Shown piece by piece: positions 24,537 to 37,919 of a DNA stretch of 64,000 nucleotides. How positions within the stretch are numbered: position 1 is the stretch's first letter; every line of letters begins with the position of its first letter. Source of the stretch: Hygrophila difformis (lineage: Eukaryota; Streptophyta; Magnoliopsida; Lamiales; Acanthaceae); NCBI GenBank assembly GCA_030278955.1, contig JAOANR010000014.1, forward strand, positions 13,022,068-13,086,067, read 5' to 3'. The notes under the pieces were generated by a model. The model was not told the origin of the DNA. It did no database searches and saw nothing but the letters and a program-made list of their open reading frames with translations. The translations under genes were made by a program, and so were the position numbers.

Positions 24537-25690
24537 CAAGAAACTTGCTAATTCCCGTCTACAATTACCGACCAAGTAAATACGGGTCATTATTACCGAT
24601 CGCATTCCCGACCGAAATGGTGGTCGGGAAAAATATATCCGTTATTACGTAAGGGTTTTTTGGCGACCAAAACACCGACCGCAAAAAAGGCGGTCGGTAT
24701 TACTGACCTCAATTGCGGTCGCAAATTTTTTTTTCAAATTTTGTTTTAGTTTTATTTTTAAAAAAAAATAATTTACCGACCGAAATTACGATCGCTAAAG
24801 TTTTTTCCATTATTTTATTATTAATTTTATATTTTTATTAAATATTTTTTAATTATTTTTATAATTTAATTATTTATTTATTTGAGCTATTTAATTATTT
24901 ATTTAATTTATAATTTAATTATTTATTTATATATATTAATTTATTTATTGAATTTCATAACTTATTTAATTAATTTTATTTTTAATTTTTATTTTGACTT
25001 CATAGTATTCTTATCTTAGTTTTTTCATTGATTTCAGTTTTTTTATTTAATTAATTTTATTTTATATTTTATTTAATAATGAATTCTTTATTATTTAACT
25101 AATAATTTTAGTTTTTATTTTATATTTTAATTTAGTTCTAATTTACACATTTATATATATATATACATATGTTATATATAACATATTCCATATGACAACA
25201 TAAAATGTTGGGTACAAGGATGTTACACACGCAAGGGAATCCCTTGCACACCATGGTTCAAGGTCTCTCTTCAGCAAAACCTTACAACATGGAGTATTTG
25301 GGAAGCTGTACTATATAGGACACATGACGGAATATAATTGATGGGGTTAGAGAGCTAGCTAAGCTGGTTTGGCTAGTGTTAAGGTTGGGTGAAGTTGAGG
25401 TGGTGGGTTCGAGCCCTCCTGAGTATATTTTTTTTGCATAAAAGAGAATTACCGACCGCAATTTCGCCGACCCAACTGTGGTCGGCAGGTCCTCGACGGC
25501 AAATTTTTTTGGTCGGCGGCGAAATACCTACCACCAGATTTCCGACCACCACATGCGTCGGTATTGCGGCCGGGAAGCCCCGAAACGACCCGGCATTTTG
25601 ATGTTGCCGACCGCATTTTTTGATCGCGAAACGTAGTCCCAGATACGGAAACAACATCTCGGATTTTTTCTTGAAAACTCAGATACGACA
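24537..25690. mobile_element. degenerate CACTA-like element with GACCG subterminal repeats
   Basis: Begins CATTACAAGAAACTTGC, a worn CACTACAAGAAA terminus. Both flanks carry many short inverted words such as ACCGACCGCAA and GCGGTCGG (24590-24790 and 25445-25640), the arrangement of CACTA subterminal repeats. The middle is very AT-rich. Near 25375-25435 a SINE-like B box (GGGTTCGAGCCC) and T tract occur. The right terminus was not found. Confidence 0.45.
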
Positions 25691-25996
25691 AAGGAGGTCG
25701 TTAGACGGCAAGCTTTGTAGTATGCATGGGAAATTTCTGCGTTTCGTATAAAGAGCTGATGGTAGAAGACCTTCAGAGACGATAGACATGTGTTGCTGGA
25801 TGATAAAGTATTTCGTCCGAGACTCGGACTCGATAATTTTGATTGACTCCGTGTTGTTGAAAGTGGATCTCCAATGGTCGAATTTCAACCCGGTCCGTTT
25901 TGACATCCATGGCATTCCCTCCCTCTTGAAAAGCTTTGACTGCAAAGCGGCGGGCAATGACTTTATCAGGTATTTTACCCTGCATAAACCGGAAGT

Positions 25997-26257
25997 CAGG
26001 GGCGGATCTATACGTATTTTAGGTATGGCACAGGACACCACTTAAATTGATGAAATTGCTATTTTAAGATAGAATTTTTTTTACATTTAGCTAGATTAGG
26101 CTTGGTGATACCACTTAATTTTGATTGTGACACTACAATATTTCATTTTCAACAAGTTTTCCTCTATAGTTTTGTATTGTAATTACCATTTCTAATTTAA
26201 ATATAACTTCCACTATTTTAGGGACACCACTTAAAAAAATTTCTGGATCCGCCACTG
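25997..26257. mobile_element. hAT MITE with 8-bp target duplication CCGGAAGT
   Basis: Termini CAGGGGCGGATCTA and GGATCCGCCACTG are inverted copies. CCGGAAGT flanks both sides exactly (25989-25996 and 26258-26265), as expected for hAT. 261 bp, non-coding. It is inserted into a stretch whose minus-strand frames look protein-like but were not identified. Confidence 0.9.
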
Positions 26258-26582
26258 CCGGAAGTCCATATGTTTTGCACTTTCCTATAAGATCAGACAA
26301 GTTAAAGTTCTTCAAAAATCGTTCTGACAAATTCTCAATAACTAAATGCAATCAGGAAATGTAATAAGCATTTGAGAACTCCCTTTGACGACTTCATCAG
26401 AATTTTACATTTTGGGATTCATCATCTTTGACCTGCAAAACTATTCAGCAATTTCAGGTGTAGTGTGATCCGTTTCAACATATTCAGAATAACCAGCTTT
26501 AAAGGAGCAAAGACAGTAACTCGGGGTTCTTCAGTTTGCTTTTCTTTTACTTTCTTCGACTGTCTGCTCCGCATCACATTTG

Positions 26583-27062
26583 TTCCTGTGTCCTGCCATT
26601 GTATTGATGGGAACTTTTGTTGCATTGCAATATATAGCTTAGGATGTCTATTAAAAATTCAAGATTTTATGTTATTAGTTGATTTCACAACTGAATCCGC
26701 AATGAAGAAGAAAATTGAAGACAACAACACGTACGCTTGTTTTCATTATTGTTAACCTGCGTGCATGCTGACAATGCAAGAAGAAGAAGATCAAGGATGC
26801 AGTCAAGAAAATGTGTGACATCGAGACCAAGAAGATCATCAATCTTGTCAGGTATGGATGTTGCGAACAAGATCGGTATCATCTAATTGAATTGCCCTGA
26901 AACAGATTTAATTTGTTTAAGGTGTTCTTTGAACTCGGATTTAATTTGTATGCCATATTATAATTATACGCATTGTAGTAGCTTTAATTTGATAGTATTT
27001 GATTGACGGACCATTATATAGTGGATTTGAGTATGCAGGTTTGCTTCTGGTTGTCTTCTTAA
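26583..27062 (+). pseudogene. partial RPL23a pseudogene with internal deletions
   Basis: Matches the intact RPL23a gene (36342-37919) in several joined pieces: the end of intron 1 (TATTGATGGGAACTTTTGTTGC), then directly the 3' part of exon 2 (ACTGAATCCGCAATGAAGAAG...AAGAAGATCAAGGATGCAG), then a jump from the start of intron 2 into the end of exon 3 (GATGTTGCGAACAAGATCGG), then 3' untranslated text. Exon 1, the first half of exon 2, almost all of intron 2 and the start of exon 3 are gone, and small indels break the frame. Because intron 1 sequence is present, it arose by DNA duplication, not from mRNA. Same strand as the parent, about 9.7 kb upstream. Confidence 0.9.
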
Positions 27063-27437
27063 TACTCCACCCATCTCATTACATTAGTCTATTTTCACCC
27101 TTCCAAAAGTAAAAATCACCTCCTTTTGGTGGCCTAATTAAGTTTTTAATCTTTTTTTATAATTAAATTAAATAATATTGCTTCCATCCCATTATTTATG
27201 TCTAACTTTCTTTTTTTCTCCGCCCGAATAAAAAAATAACCACTTAATAACAACGTGTCAAACAATATTCCGAGGCCAACTGCTAGCATGAAGTTGATCA
27301 GTACATCGGTGCTCCTCTGTCGCACCAATACGTGCCTTCCATCAGAGACCCCTCATCCTCCTGTCTTCAATTTTGTCTCACATTCTGTTAATGGTTGGAG
27401 AGTCCTTTTTTTTCTATTGTCATTTCTTAAAGAAATA

Positions 27438-27627
27438 CTTCCTCCGTCCCAACTGAAATGTCCTACTTACTATTGTTGGATGTCCCATTACAAATGTCTT
27501 CTTTCTATAAATAGAAATAATTTTCCCCTCCAATAACCATGTGGGCCCCATCATATACTCACAAATCAACTCTACCTAAATTCTCGTGCCCAACAGTAAC
27601 CAGACAATTGTAATGGGACGAAGGGAG
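27438..27627. mobile_element. Stowaway MITE
   Basis: Ends CTTCCTCCGTCCCA and TGGGACGAAGGGAG, flanked by TA. The related element at 41037-42150 lacks it at the equivalent place (near 41540), which gives an empty site. 190 bp. Confidence 0.85.
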
Positions 27628-27885
27628 TATATGTTAGCAACCGAAAAATTCGATAGCTGACGTTTCTTTCCAAAAAAATATATTTTTATATTTATTCTCT
27701 TTATTTTATTTTTATTTTTTTGAAAGCCCAAGTCACATAAATTATAAAGAGGATATAAGAAATGGATAGGGGGAGGGAGGGAAATCAAACCCACAACCTT
27801 AAGTTGAGGAGTCTCCGACAAAAAGCACAAATTAGTGGGATAGAGGAGTATCAAGACACTGAACAACACTATTTTAGCAGTTGGT

Positions 27886-30800
27886 TGATGACAGTCTTTT
27901 ATGACTGTCATTTGCGTCCAATTTAGTGTCTTAATGATGATCTTTTGTTCTTAATTCCATTAGTTTTTAATGAATAATCATGGAAGATGAGAAAAGATGG
28001 AAGAAGAACCAAGATTGTGAAGAAGTTGGAATTACATTGAAAATGGCTTGAAATTCTAAGTTTTCATTGCAAGTCTTGCACGCTATGTTTTTATTTGAAC
28101 TGACTCACGCTTTGTCATTCAGCAGGAAGTTAAGTTGAAAAGCAGCGGGAGATGGAAAAAGACATAGCGAGGAAAGAGAAGAAATAGTGCGAGGACTTAC
28201 ATACGAAATCAGGAAAGATCTAAGGAAAAATGTTCAGAAGCTGAAGTCCACGCGATGATTGTTTGACATCGCGAGGAAAGGAAGTTTGTGCAAGACAGGA
28301 AGCCTTAGATGTTATGGCGAGAAGCAAACTGTTTGAAGAAACTGTGAGATCTCGCCTTGTCAAGAAAGACAATTACATTTTTGACTCTCGCTTTGAAGGA
28401 ACTGGACAAAGCGAGAGGAGAGCTATTCTGATGCGAGCAGTTATCATCCAAGGCTGAAGCAGTTACAACGCTCATCTATAAATAAGACCCTTGGGGGATC
28501 AGCTCAAGTAGCGGGAGATTGAAGAGAATAGCTCATTTTTACTCTCCAGTTCACTTTAGAATTCAGTAGGTAGGTTAGCTAGGGTTTACTTTTCACTGCA
28601 ATTTACTTCAAGTTCTTCAGATTTGTAATTCAATTTCGCAGTAGATTTTCTTCGGAATATTTTCGTAGATTAGTTTGAGGATACCCTGGAAGAAGAATTG
28701 CTTTCGGAATGCTTTGTTCATCCATTACGACGATCACCATCTAGTTTCCGACTTCTTCATCCAAATTCACATTATTCTGATTGCAATCAGATTTTCAGGT
28801 GTATTCGTTTTTAATTCTTTGTTATTCAAGATATATGAAGAATGATCAGTTATCCAATCGTGCATTTCTTATCTTTCTGGTTACAATTTTCACAGGTTTA
28901 TTAGAAATCTGATTTTCTTCAATTCTGTTTCAGAGAAGTATAAACCTCGAATACAATATTCATTTTTTTTTTTGGAATTTGCATCACATCGATAATTTGA
29001 TTCTCGAGATCATGTTACTTTCATATCTTTAATTCGTAATTTGTTTGTTCTAATTGCGCAAGAAGTTTGGATATTGTAACCGAGTTAGGTTTGAAACTGA
29101 TAGAATTATGAATTCATTCGATTTTCTGTTGATATTATACCTAGATCACAAATTTGGAAGAAATCCACAGAAATTAATGTTCAGAATTCTAAAAGGTTCC
29201 TAGAGACCCATGTAGTGTCAATCATCACATGATAATCTTTAAGAATTAACAACTCAAGATTCTCGAATCTGGATGTGAAAGGTTCTGTTTTCATTATTTT
29301 CTGAATAAAAGTTCTAGAAGGTAGTTATGATAATTACAGGACTTGATCATTTACTTCATACAAGGATAAAACCACGCTTCATCCTAAAAGATGGCGCGAG
29401 GAATTATCCAGACAACTTTGTTTCAAGAGAGACTATTTCAATACTCTCGCGATGTCATTTTGACAAAGCGAGAGAGCCAACTCAAAATAGCAACAGAATT
29501 GATTCTCATTTCTTGGGATATCAACTACTCACTTCTTATACATATATAACCCCTATTCTATAAGTAGGAATTGGATACCTCGCCGAATTCTTACAGATAT
29601 TACTGCGAGGCATTCAGATCTTTGTATAAACAAAATCTGAGGAACATTCTTTGAACAATAACTCCCTCCACGTTGTACAGACATAGCGTGCGGAAAATTG
29701 GAATGTTCATAGTTTGAAACCCAAAATAGTTACTGCGAGCTATCTTGGACATTTATTTTGCAGATTATTTCTCAAATCTTTTTCATAGGAAAGTGATTTC
29801 CTAATTCTGTCTAGTTTCCACTTTATATTTTGGAAACACTCTAGCATTTTGATTAAGAGGACACAGAACCCTCATCGTTTCCTTACACATATAATACTAC
29901 CTATACATATGATATTTTGGGATATTTCCCAGTTTATGATGAGTAATCTTACTTCACAAATATAGGCTCATAATTCATATTTGTAATTCATGTTAATATT
30001 TTCATTAGTACATTGAGAAAGATGATGATATAAGTTTTCTCAATAATTTTTTACTCAGGCTGATGCAAGAACAAACTTGTTCTTTAGTTGGGCATTTAGT
30101 ACTTGTCGTTTAAAAGGGAAAGATGTTTCAAAAACCATCTTTTGTCTCAATAATTAGTGGAGTTTTAAGAAGATTAATTTCCAAGGTTCATAGCTTTATA
30201 GTTTCCACTATATGCTATGGGTAGGAGATTAAATATTCTTTCTAAGTCTTACTAATCCTGAGTCAAGCCATGGGTATTTGGAATTGTTTACAGAGATTTC
30301 TCAAGCTAAAGCTTCTATATGAATCTGAGTGGTCTGGATAAGTCAAGGATTTTGAATAGCAATTTCATCTTGATATACTTACAGGACTATTACTTCTTAC
30401 AACTGCTTGAAGGAATTACTCTGAGGAGTTAAGTCTTATAAAACCATTAGATAATAGATTTAAATACTTGCTTTTTCACTTCTTGTAGAGGACATCCAAT
30501 ATAGGGTCATGAGACCAGTTTGATTCAGAGTAATAAAAAGAACAACTTCAAGTTCAGATGAATATAAGATGATTTAGATGTGACCTTGAGTTGTCAAAGG
30601 CTTAATCTGAGTCCGAAAGAAATAGATTAAGTGACAGTTCTAAAAGCTTTTGTCACAAAATGAGTCTGACCGATCATCTTGTGATGATAGTATCCCATGA
30701 TTTCAGTGCTTAGAGTGTCATAACACTGAGTCACAAGTACCTGTCTTGGGAAGTGATTTAAGACATGAAGATTTGATTAAGTTGCATAGAGGATTTGTCT

Positions 30801-31236
30801 ATCTCGATGAGCTTTCATTCTGTTTCTAAACATTGAAGTACGATATTCTCATCATACTCTTATTTCGTTTATTTGTTTTGGTCTGCACTATCTTAAACTC
30901 ATGAACATAATCATAACACTCAACATCATTTCAATTGCTTTCTTTATTGTTGTTTACAGTTTTATGCATTTACAGTTCAGCATTAAATTCTTAGTCATCA
31001 TCATTACACCATCCTTAAACCAAGAGCAGAAAACGAGTTCTAGAACTAATAATTCTATTAAAACGCTTCTATCGTGTAACTCTCTAATGAACGATCCCGA
31101 CAATAAAAATAAATACTGCAGCTTGATACCGTGCGCTTTCGGTAGGAAAAATTAGGCAAGCTCTTTAACAGTCCTATAGGATTATAGTTTAAAGGCTGTC
31201 GGGGGGCATTGCAGCGGGTTTTACCTCAAAGCTTCA
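27886..31236 (+). mobile_element. solo LTR (3.35 kb), target duplication TTGGT
   Basis: Starts TGATGACAGTCTTTTATGAC and ends ACCTCAAAGCTTCA. TTGGT occurs at 27881-27885 and 31237-31241. The unbroken site AGCAGTTGGTCTTGAG is visible at 34661-34676 in the duplicated copy, which proves both boundaries. A TATA box (TATAAATA, 28477-28484) with leader-like text downstream gives the plus orientation; the U3 is thus about 590 bp and R-U5 about 2.7 kb, unusually long. The same LTR lies reversed at 49663-52972. It has no protein-coding capacity. Confidence 0.85.
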
Positions 31237-31329
31237 TTGGTCTTGAGATGTGGTTTGGCACATTGTTATCAAGACACTGAACAACACTATTTGTTATAAT
31301 CTGAATGAAATAATGAAATATTTTTCTTT

Positions 31330-32559
31330 CACATTGGTCTACACTATTGAGTTCCAAAAGCGATGATTGCCACATGCTCATATTTGCTATTTCTGAATAA
31401 AGAAGACAAATATCCAACTCCATCACATGTTGACAAAATTATTTCAGCAATGATACCTGATGAGTTCAGTGATCCCGAGTATTATGAAGCTGTCAAAGAT
31501 TTCATGATGCATGGTCCATGTGGGTCCGCAAATAAAAAATCAAGTTGCATGGCTAATGATCGTTGCACAAAGCACTATCCCAAAAAATTCACAGAACATA
31601 CTACTCTGGACAAACATGGGTATCCTATTTATCGACGGCCAAATGATGGGAGATATGTTGATAAAGGTGGAATTGTGTTGAACAATGGTTTTGTGGTGGC
31701 TCATAATCGATATTTGCTTTTGAAGTATCGAGCACATATAAATGTGGAGTGGTACAATCAGTCACGTGCAATCAAATATTTATTCAAGTGCATTAACAAA
31801 GGTAATGATCGAGTGACTGCATCTTTCTCTACGACAAGCAAGAACAAAGATCCAAAGAGCCATTACGATGAAGTGCAAACATATTATTACTGCAGATATA
31901 TCTCATCCATTGAAGCTACGTGGCGAATATTTATGTTTAACATTCAATTTAGGGATCCACCCCTTGAGCGCTTGAGCTTTCATCTTGAGAATGAACAGAG
32001 TGTCATCTTTTCTGAAAATGAGTCATTAGATGAAATATTGTCAAAACCTTCGGTGAGGGATAGCCAGTTCCTTTCATGGATGGAAGCGAACAAAAAGTAT
32101 GAAGAGGCAAGACAACTAACGTATGCTCAATTCCCTAATAAATTTGTTAGGGATAGTCAATTGAGAGAATGGAAACCGAGACAGCGAGGCTTTTGTATAG
32201 GACGAATGTTTTCAATTTCACCAGGCTCGGGAGATTTGTATTATCTAAGGTGTTTGCTAAACATTGTTCGCGGAGCAAAATGTTTTAGTGACATTAAGTT
32301 TGTGAATGGCATTCAACATGACTCTTATCGTGATGCATGCTATAGTCTTGGACTCTTACACGATGATAAAGAATACATAGATGGGATTATTGAGGCAAGT
32401 CAGTGGGCAAGTGCTGTCAATTTGAGAAATTTATTTGCCACTTTGTTGCAGTCGAACTCAATGTCAAGACCAGAACATGTTTGGGCACATACATGGATAG
32501 GAGGAAAATGCGGCAGACAGGTAATACCTATGATATATATTTCCTATAGTAGTTTGTAA
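31330..32559 (+). pseudogene. Helitron Rep (HUH endonuclease) region, 5'-truncated and frameshifted
   Basis: From 31363 a 398-codon frame matches the C-terminal half of the Helitron helicase-like (Rep) domain: EDKYPTPSHVDKIISAMIP, CMANDRCTKHYPKKF, YPIYRRP, INVEWYNQSRAIKYLFKCIN. The HUH motif itself (PHAHI, 31370-31384) lies in another frame just upstream, preceded by EFQKR and an in-frame TGA at 31364-31366, so one stop and one frameshift separate the two metal-binding histidines from the rest. A possible intron donor GTAATA follows at 32521, with acceptor TTTTTGCAG near 32633. Rep nicks and joins DNA during rolling-circle transposition; this copy cannot do so. Confidence 0.85.
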
Positions 32560-32633
32560 TATAATAGTAGTAAGTAATGCATTTATATATATTGTAAACA
32601 AAGTCGGTAATATTTTCTTAATTCTTTTTGCAG

Positions 32634-34303
32634 ATTTGGATCTAACAGACTCCCAACTTCAAAATTATACTTTGGTGGAAATAAACAAGTTATTGCTCAA
32701 ACTTGGAGATTTGGATTTACACCACTTTGACACAATGCCCTTTCCAAGTGATGAATTCTTTGAAGAAGATATGGAAAACGGGTTAATATTGGAATAGTTG
32801 AATTATGATCGTGTGGCACTTGAGGCTGACTATGAACAATTTCTGGAAAAATGTACAACAGAGCAAAAATATGTTCATGATACAATTTTATCTGCCATTG
32901 AGTCTGAATGTGGAGGTATGTTCTTCGTTTATGGATATGGGGGAACTGGAAAAACCTTCGTGTGGAAAGGTTTATCAGCTGCATTAAGAAGAGAAGGTAA
33001 CATCGTAATCAATGTGGCGTCAAGCGGAATTGCTTCATTGTTGTTGCCTGGCGGAAGAACTGCACATTCAAGATTCAAGATTCCAATATCGTTACATGAG
33101 AATTCAACGTGCAATATTAGAAAAGGTTCAGATCTTGCTGAGTTGCTTATAAAGGCTAAACTTATAATTTGGGATGAAGCTCCCAGGATGCATAAATTCT
33201 GTTTCGAGGCACTGGATAGAACGCTGAAGGATATAATGTGCGACACAAACCCAAATAAAAAAAACATGCCATTTGGAAGCAAAACAATTGTATTCGGTGG
33301 AGATTTTCGACAGATCTTACTGGTCATTCCCTAGGGAAATAGACAAGATATAGTCAATGCAACCATCAGTTCTTCTTATCTTTGGAAAAGTTGTCAAGTG
33401 TTGAAATTGACGAAAAATATGAGATTGCAAAGCACAAATCTTGAAGATTCAATAGTTGAGCTAGAAAAATTTTCTAACTGGATTGCTGCAATTGGGGATG
33501 GTGAGGTTGGTGAAGAAAATGATGGCGAAGCACAAGTCAAACTTCCAAATCATATGCTTATCAATGAATCAGATGATCCAGTAAAGGCGATTGTTGAAGA
33601 GATCTATTCTGTAAGTGGAAATATGCATGACATTTCAATTCACTTACAAGAACGTGCTATTTTAGCTCCCGCGTTGAAAGAGGTTGAGTGTATTAATCAA
33701 TACATGGTGTCATTGAACAATAATGAGGAGAATGTCTATCTAAGCTCGGATAGCGTTGAAGCATCTGATTCAGATTCAAATATTTTTGAAGAGGCCCATT
33801 CTCCTGAATTTCTCAACAGTTTGAATGCTTCTAGAATTCCAAATCACGAGATTTCGCTGAAAGTTGGGACCCCTATAATGCTTTTAAGGAATATAGATCA
33901 TGCAAATGGTCTTTGCAATGGCACAAGGTTGGTGATAACCAGGCTGGCAACCCATATTTTGGAGGCACGTATAATGACCGGCGTAAATGCTGGAAATAAA
34001 GTGCTTATCCCGATGATGACTATGACCTCTTCAGATGCACGATTGCCATTCAAGTTCCAAAGAAGACAATTTCCTATTATTGTCTCTTATGCAATGACAA
34101 TAAATAAAAGTCAAGGTCAATCACTTTCTAAAGTCGGTTTGTTTGTGAGAAATCCAGTGTTTAGTCATGATGGCCAGTTATATGTTGCGTTTTCCAGAGT
34201 TACAAACGCAAATGGTCTGAAAGTTCTGCTTTGTGAAGATGGCCATGCCAATTCTACGTCTACAATCAATGTCGTGTACAAGGAGGTTCTTCAACGTTTA
34301 TAA
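32634..34303 (+). pseudogene. Helitron PIF1-type DNA helicase domain, two in-frame stops
   Basis: One reading frame runs from the acceptor to 34303 apart from stops at 32795-32797 (TAG) and 33332-33334 (TAG). Motifs in order: Walker A GYGGTGKTF (about 32930-32960), VASSGIASLLLPGGRTAHS, Walker B IIWDEAP, FGGDFRQ, then VGTPIMLLRN, YAMTINKSQGQS and YVAFSRV. These are the SF1 helicase motifs of the PIF1 group as found in Helitrons. The helicase would unwind the donor strand. The motifs themselves are well preserved, so decay is recent, but the stops rule out a full-length product. Confidence 0.9.
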
Positions 34304-34490
34304 GTATATTAATCTTCTTTAGCAATATATAGTTGTGCAAAAAAAAAAAAACATTTTCATACTAGAGTTATTGATACGAAATAACACACTATTTGTATTC
34401 TTCAACGGGTCAATATTTCTTATTACATTCGGTTACTACAATCTCCAATGGAGTAATATTATAATTTAATATTTGTTCTTTTGTTCACAT

Positions 34491-34519
34491 CCCATCCATT
34501 CGGACGGGGGTTATACTAG
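34491..34519 (+). repeat. Helitron 3' terminal hairpin and CTAG end
   Basis: Seven-base stem with one mismatch, four-base loop, then a short spacer and CTAG, abutting T at 34520. This is the transposition terminator structure of plant Helitrons. Confidence 0.85.
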
Positions 34520-34695
34520 TAAATTATAAAGAGGATATAAGAAATGGATAGGGGGAGGGAGGGAAATCAAACCCACAACCTTAAGTTGAGGAGTCTCCGA
34601 CAAAAAGCACAAATTAGTGGGATAGAGGAGTATCAAGACACTGAACAACACTATTTTAGCAGTTGGTCTTGAGATGTGGTTTGGCACATTGTTAT
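34520..34695 (+). repeat. 176-bp direct duplication flanking the Helitron
   Basis: Nearly or fully identical by eye to 27738-27885 joined to 31242-31269 (the left copy, split by the solo LTR). It starts at the T that follows the Helitron CTAG and ends at ATTGTTAT. It is part of the long-TIR element. Confidence 0.85.
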
Positions 34696-35734
34696 TAAGT
34701 GATTTTTTTTTTATTCGAAAGGTCAGAAAAGGAAAGTGAAACATAAATAATGAGATGTAAGAAATATTACTTATTTTAATTACATTTAAAAAAACAAAAC
34801 AAAACAAAACTTAAATTTGCCATGAGAATGAGGCGATTTTCACTTTTGGGCCATAAAGATGCTGGTACCTGGAGTGTTCCCATGTTTGAACGAAACGTGG
34901 TCCGCTTTGGCCCTTTTTCTTGGCTCGACATACTTTAGTTGCCCAAAACTCTAAATAAAAATATTGGCCAAAATCTAAAAATAACCCATTCTAATGGCCT
35001 AAAAATATTATTATTTCTCCCCATTCGAATCGAATCGTGACCAATCCTACTAAAACCTACTATACCATTCTAACAATTACAATCAAATGCTGAATTTGGT
35101 AAAAAGCGCTAGCGTTTAGCGTTTGCAATTTAAAAATTGCTCTAAATAAGAAATATTTTCTATTGTAATAGTCAAATTTTAAACTCCATGTAAGCAAAAT
35201 AAAATTAAACTCCACCGCTAAATCATATCCGCCTCCCCGGCTTTTAAAACTCTAAATTTAAACTTAAACACCAAACACCATTATTCAAAATTATCCCAAT
35301 TTCAAACTAATTTTCAAAATTAATTTCAAATTCCAAGATCTAAACTTTAATTATTTTCAAAATATTGCTTAAATGTATCCGAGCTTTCCAATCTGAACTA
35401 TCATTTTAGACTTTAATATCAATAATTACCCAAATTAGACCCCTTTTAAATGGAGGCTGTTAGTATGCACATGTCTGCAGGCAATGAAAGGGAATTCATT
35501 TATGTGATATCCATAAATTTTGTGATGAATAAGATGTATTTTGTGATGTTCAAAAATATTTGATGCTTAAAATATTTGTGATCGGAATGATTAATTTTGT
35601 GATCTCATGTAGATTTGTGATGTTCATTGGACAACATAAACATTACAATAAGAGGATTAGACAACACAATTCCAAAAATGATGGTGCATTTGAAGATTGG
35701 GTCAGTAAGGGAACTCTACTGTTTTTCACTAGTA

Positions 35735-35994
35735 CTCCCTCCGTTTTCTAATAGTTGTAACATTTGGGAATTTGACACTATTCACATACGCACTTTGACT
35801 TAAAGTTTTTATCATAGTTATACAAATTAAAATATAGTCAAGTGAGATATTGTTAGATTCGTCTCGTTGAGTAGTTTTTAAATATCGAACTTTTAGAATT
35901 TCTACTTGTACCGAAATTGAATTATTATTGGTTTAAATATGCATGAGACTGCGTGCACTGTGAGTCCGTTTTAATTTTTAGAAAACGGATGGAG
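35735..35994. mobile_element. Stowaway MITE
   Basis: Ends CTCCCTCCGTTTTCTAATAG and GAAAACGGATGGAG, flanked by TA (35733-35734 and 35995-35996). 260 bp, about 350 bp upstream of the RPL23a start codon. Confidence 0.85.
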
Positions 35995-36154
35995 TAATAG
36001 CTAATTCTAAACCTAAAATTCTAAGATTGGGTCCTGTACGGGAACTGTACAGGAGTAAATTTTAACTACTTCCAAACAAAACATTTTAACGGCTCTAAAC
36101 TTAGGGCTTATGGTTGTGCTCGAGGATAAGAGGGTTGATAGCTCGAACTTCAAT

Positions 36155-36341
36155 GGGATTGGGCTCTTTATTGTAGGCTGGGTTGTAATGTGGGGTTTTG
36201 GCCCAATAAAACTCCTGAAGAGTAATTAAATGGAAAAACCCTAGACTCCTTGGCTGACGGCTGTTCTCTCGCTCTCCTCCAGTCCTCCTCCTGCTCTTCT
36301 GATTTGTTACTGGAATCGTATTTGGTTTGTTTCCCTTCCAT
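36155..36341 (+). promoter_or_regulatory. RPL23a promoter and leader with site II and telo-box motifs
   Basis: TGGGCT at 36160-36165 and GGCCCAA at 36200-36206 are site II-type elements (TGGGCC/T on either strand). AAACCCTA at 36236-36243 is a telo-box. Both are typical of plant ribosomal protein genes. A pyrimidine-rich leader (CTGTTCTCTCGCTCTCCTCC) follows. No clear TATA box is seen, also usual for this gene class. Confidence 0.7.

Positions 36342-37919
<1,578 letters not shown>

Larger units (their letters stand above)
31291..34519 (+). mobile_element. decayed autonomous-type Helitron
   Basis: Encodes remnants of the Rep/helicase protein (see the two coding entries) and has a canonical 3' end: a hairpin CCCATCC-ATTC-GGACGGG at 34491-34508, then GGTTATA and CTAG at 34516-34519, followed by T as expected for insertion between A and T. 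The 5' end is truncated: the Rep zinc-finger part and the TC terminus are missing. Its left junction (31270-31290) is a 21-bp extra copy of nearby target sequence, and a 176-bp target segment is present on both sides of it. Confidence 0.85.
27105..35020. mobile_element. long-TIR Mutator-like element broken by nested insertions
   Basis: The body aligns with the complete copy at 41037-42150: GGTGGCC.A.TTAAGTTT, CCATCCCATTATTTATGTCTAAC and the reversed SINE-like segment GGGAGGGAAATCAAACCCAC. The right terminal repeat is present (CTTTTGGGCCATAAAGATGC to GGCCTAAAAATATTATTATTTCTC, about 34840-35020). Only the inner 60 bp of the left repeat survive (27105-27165). Inside it lie a Stowaway (27438), a solo LTR (27886) and a Helitron (31291). 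Confidence 0.75.

Noticed and set aside
31226..31426. Small antisense frames across the Helitron (31226, 31540, 32697, 32929)
   Set aside because: Shadows of the Rep/helicase coding strand.
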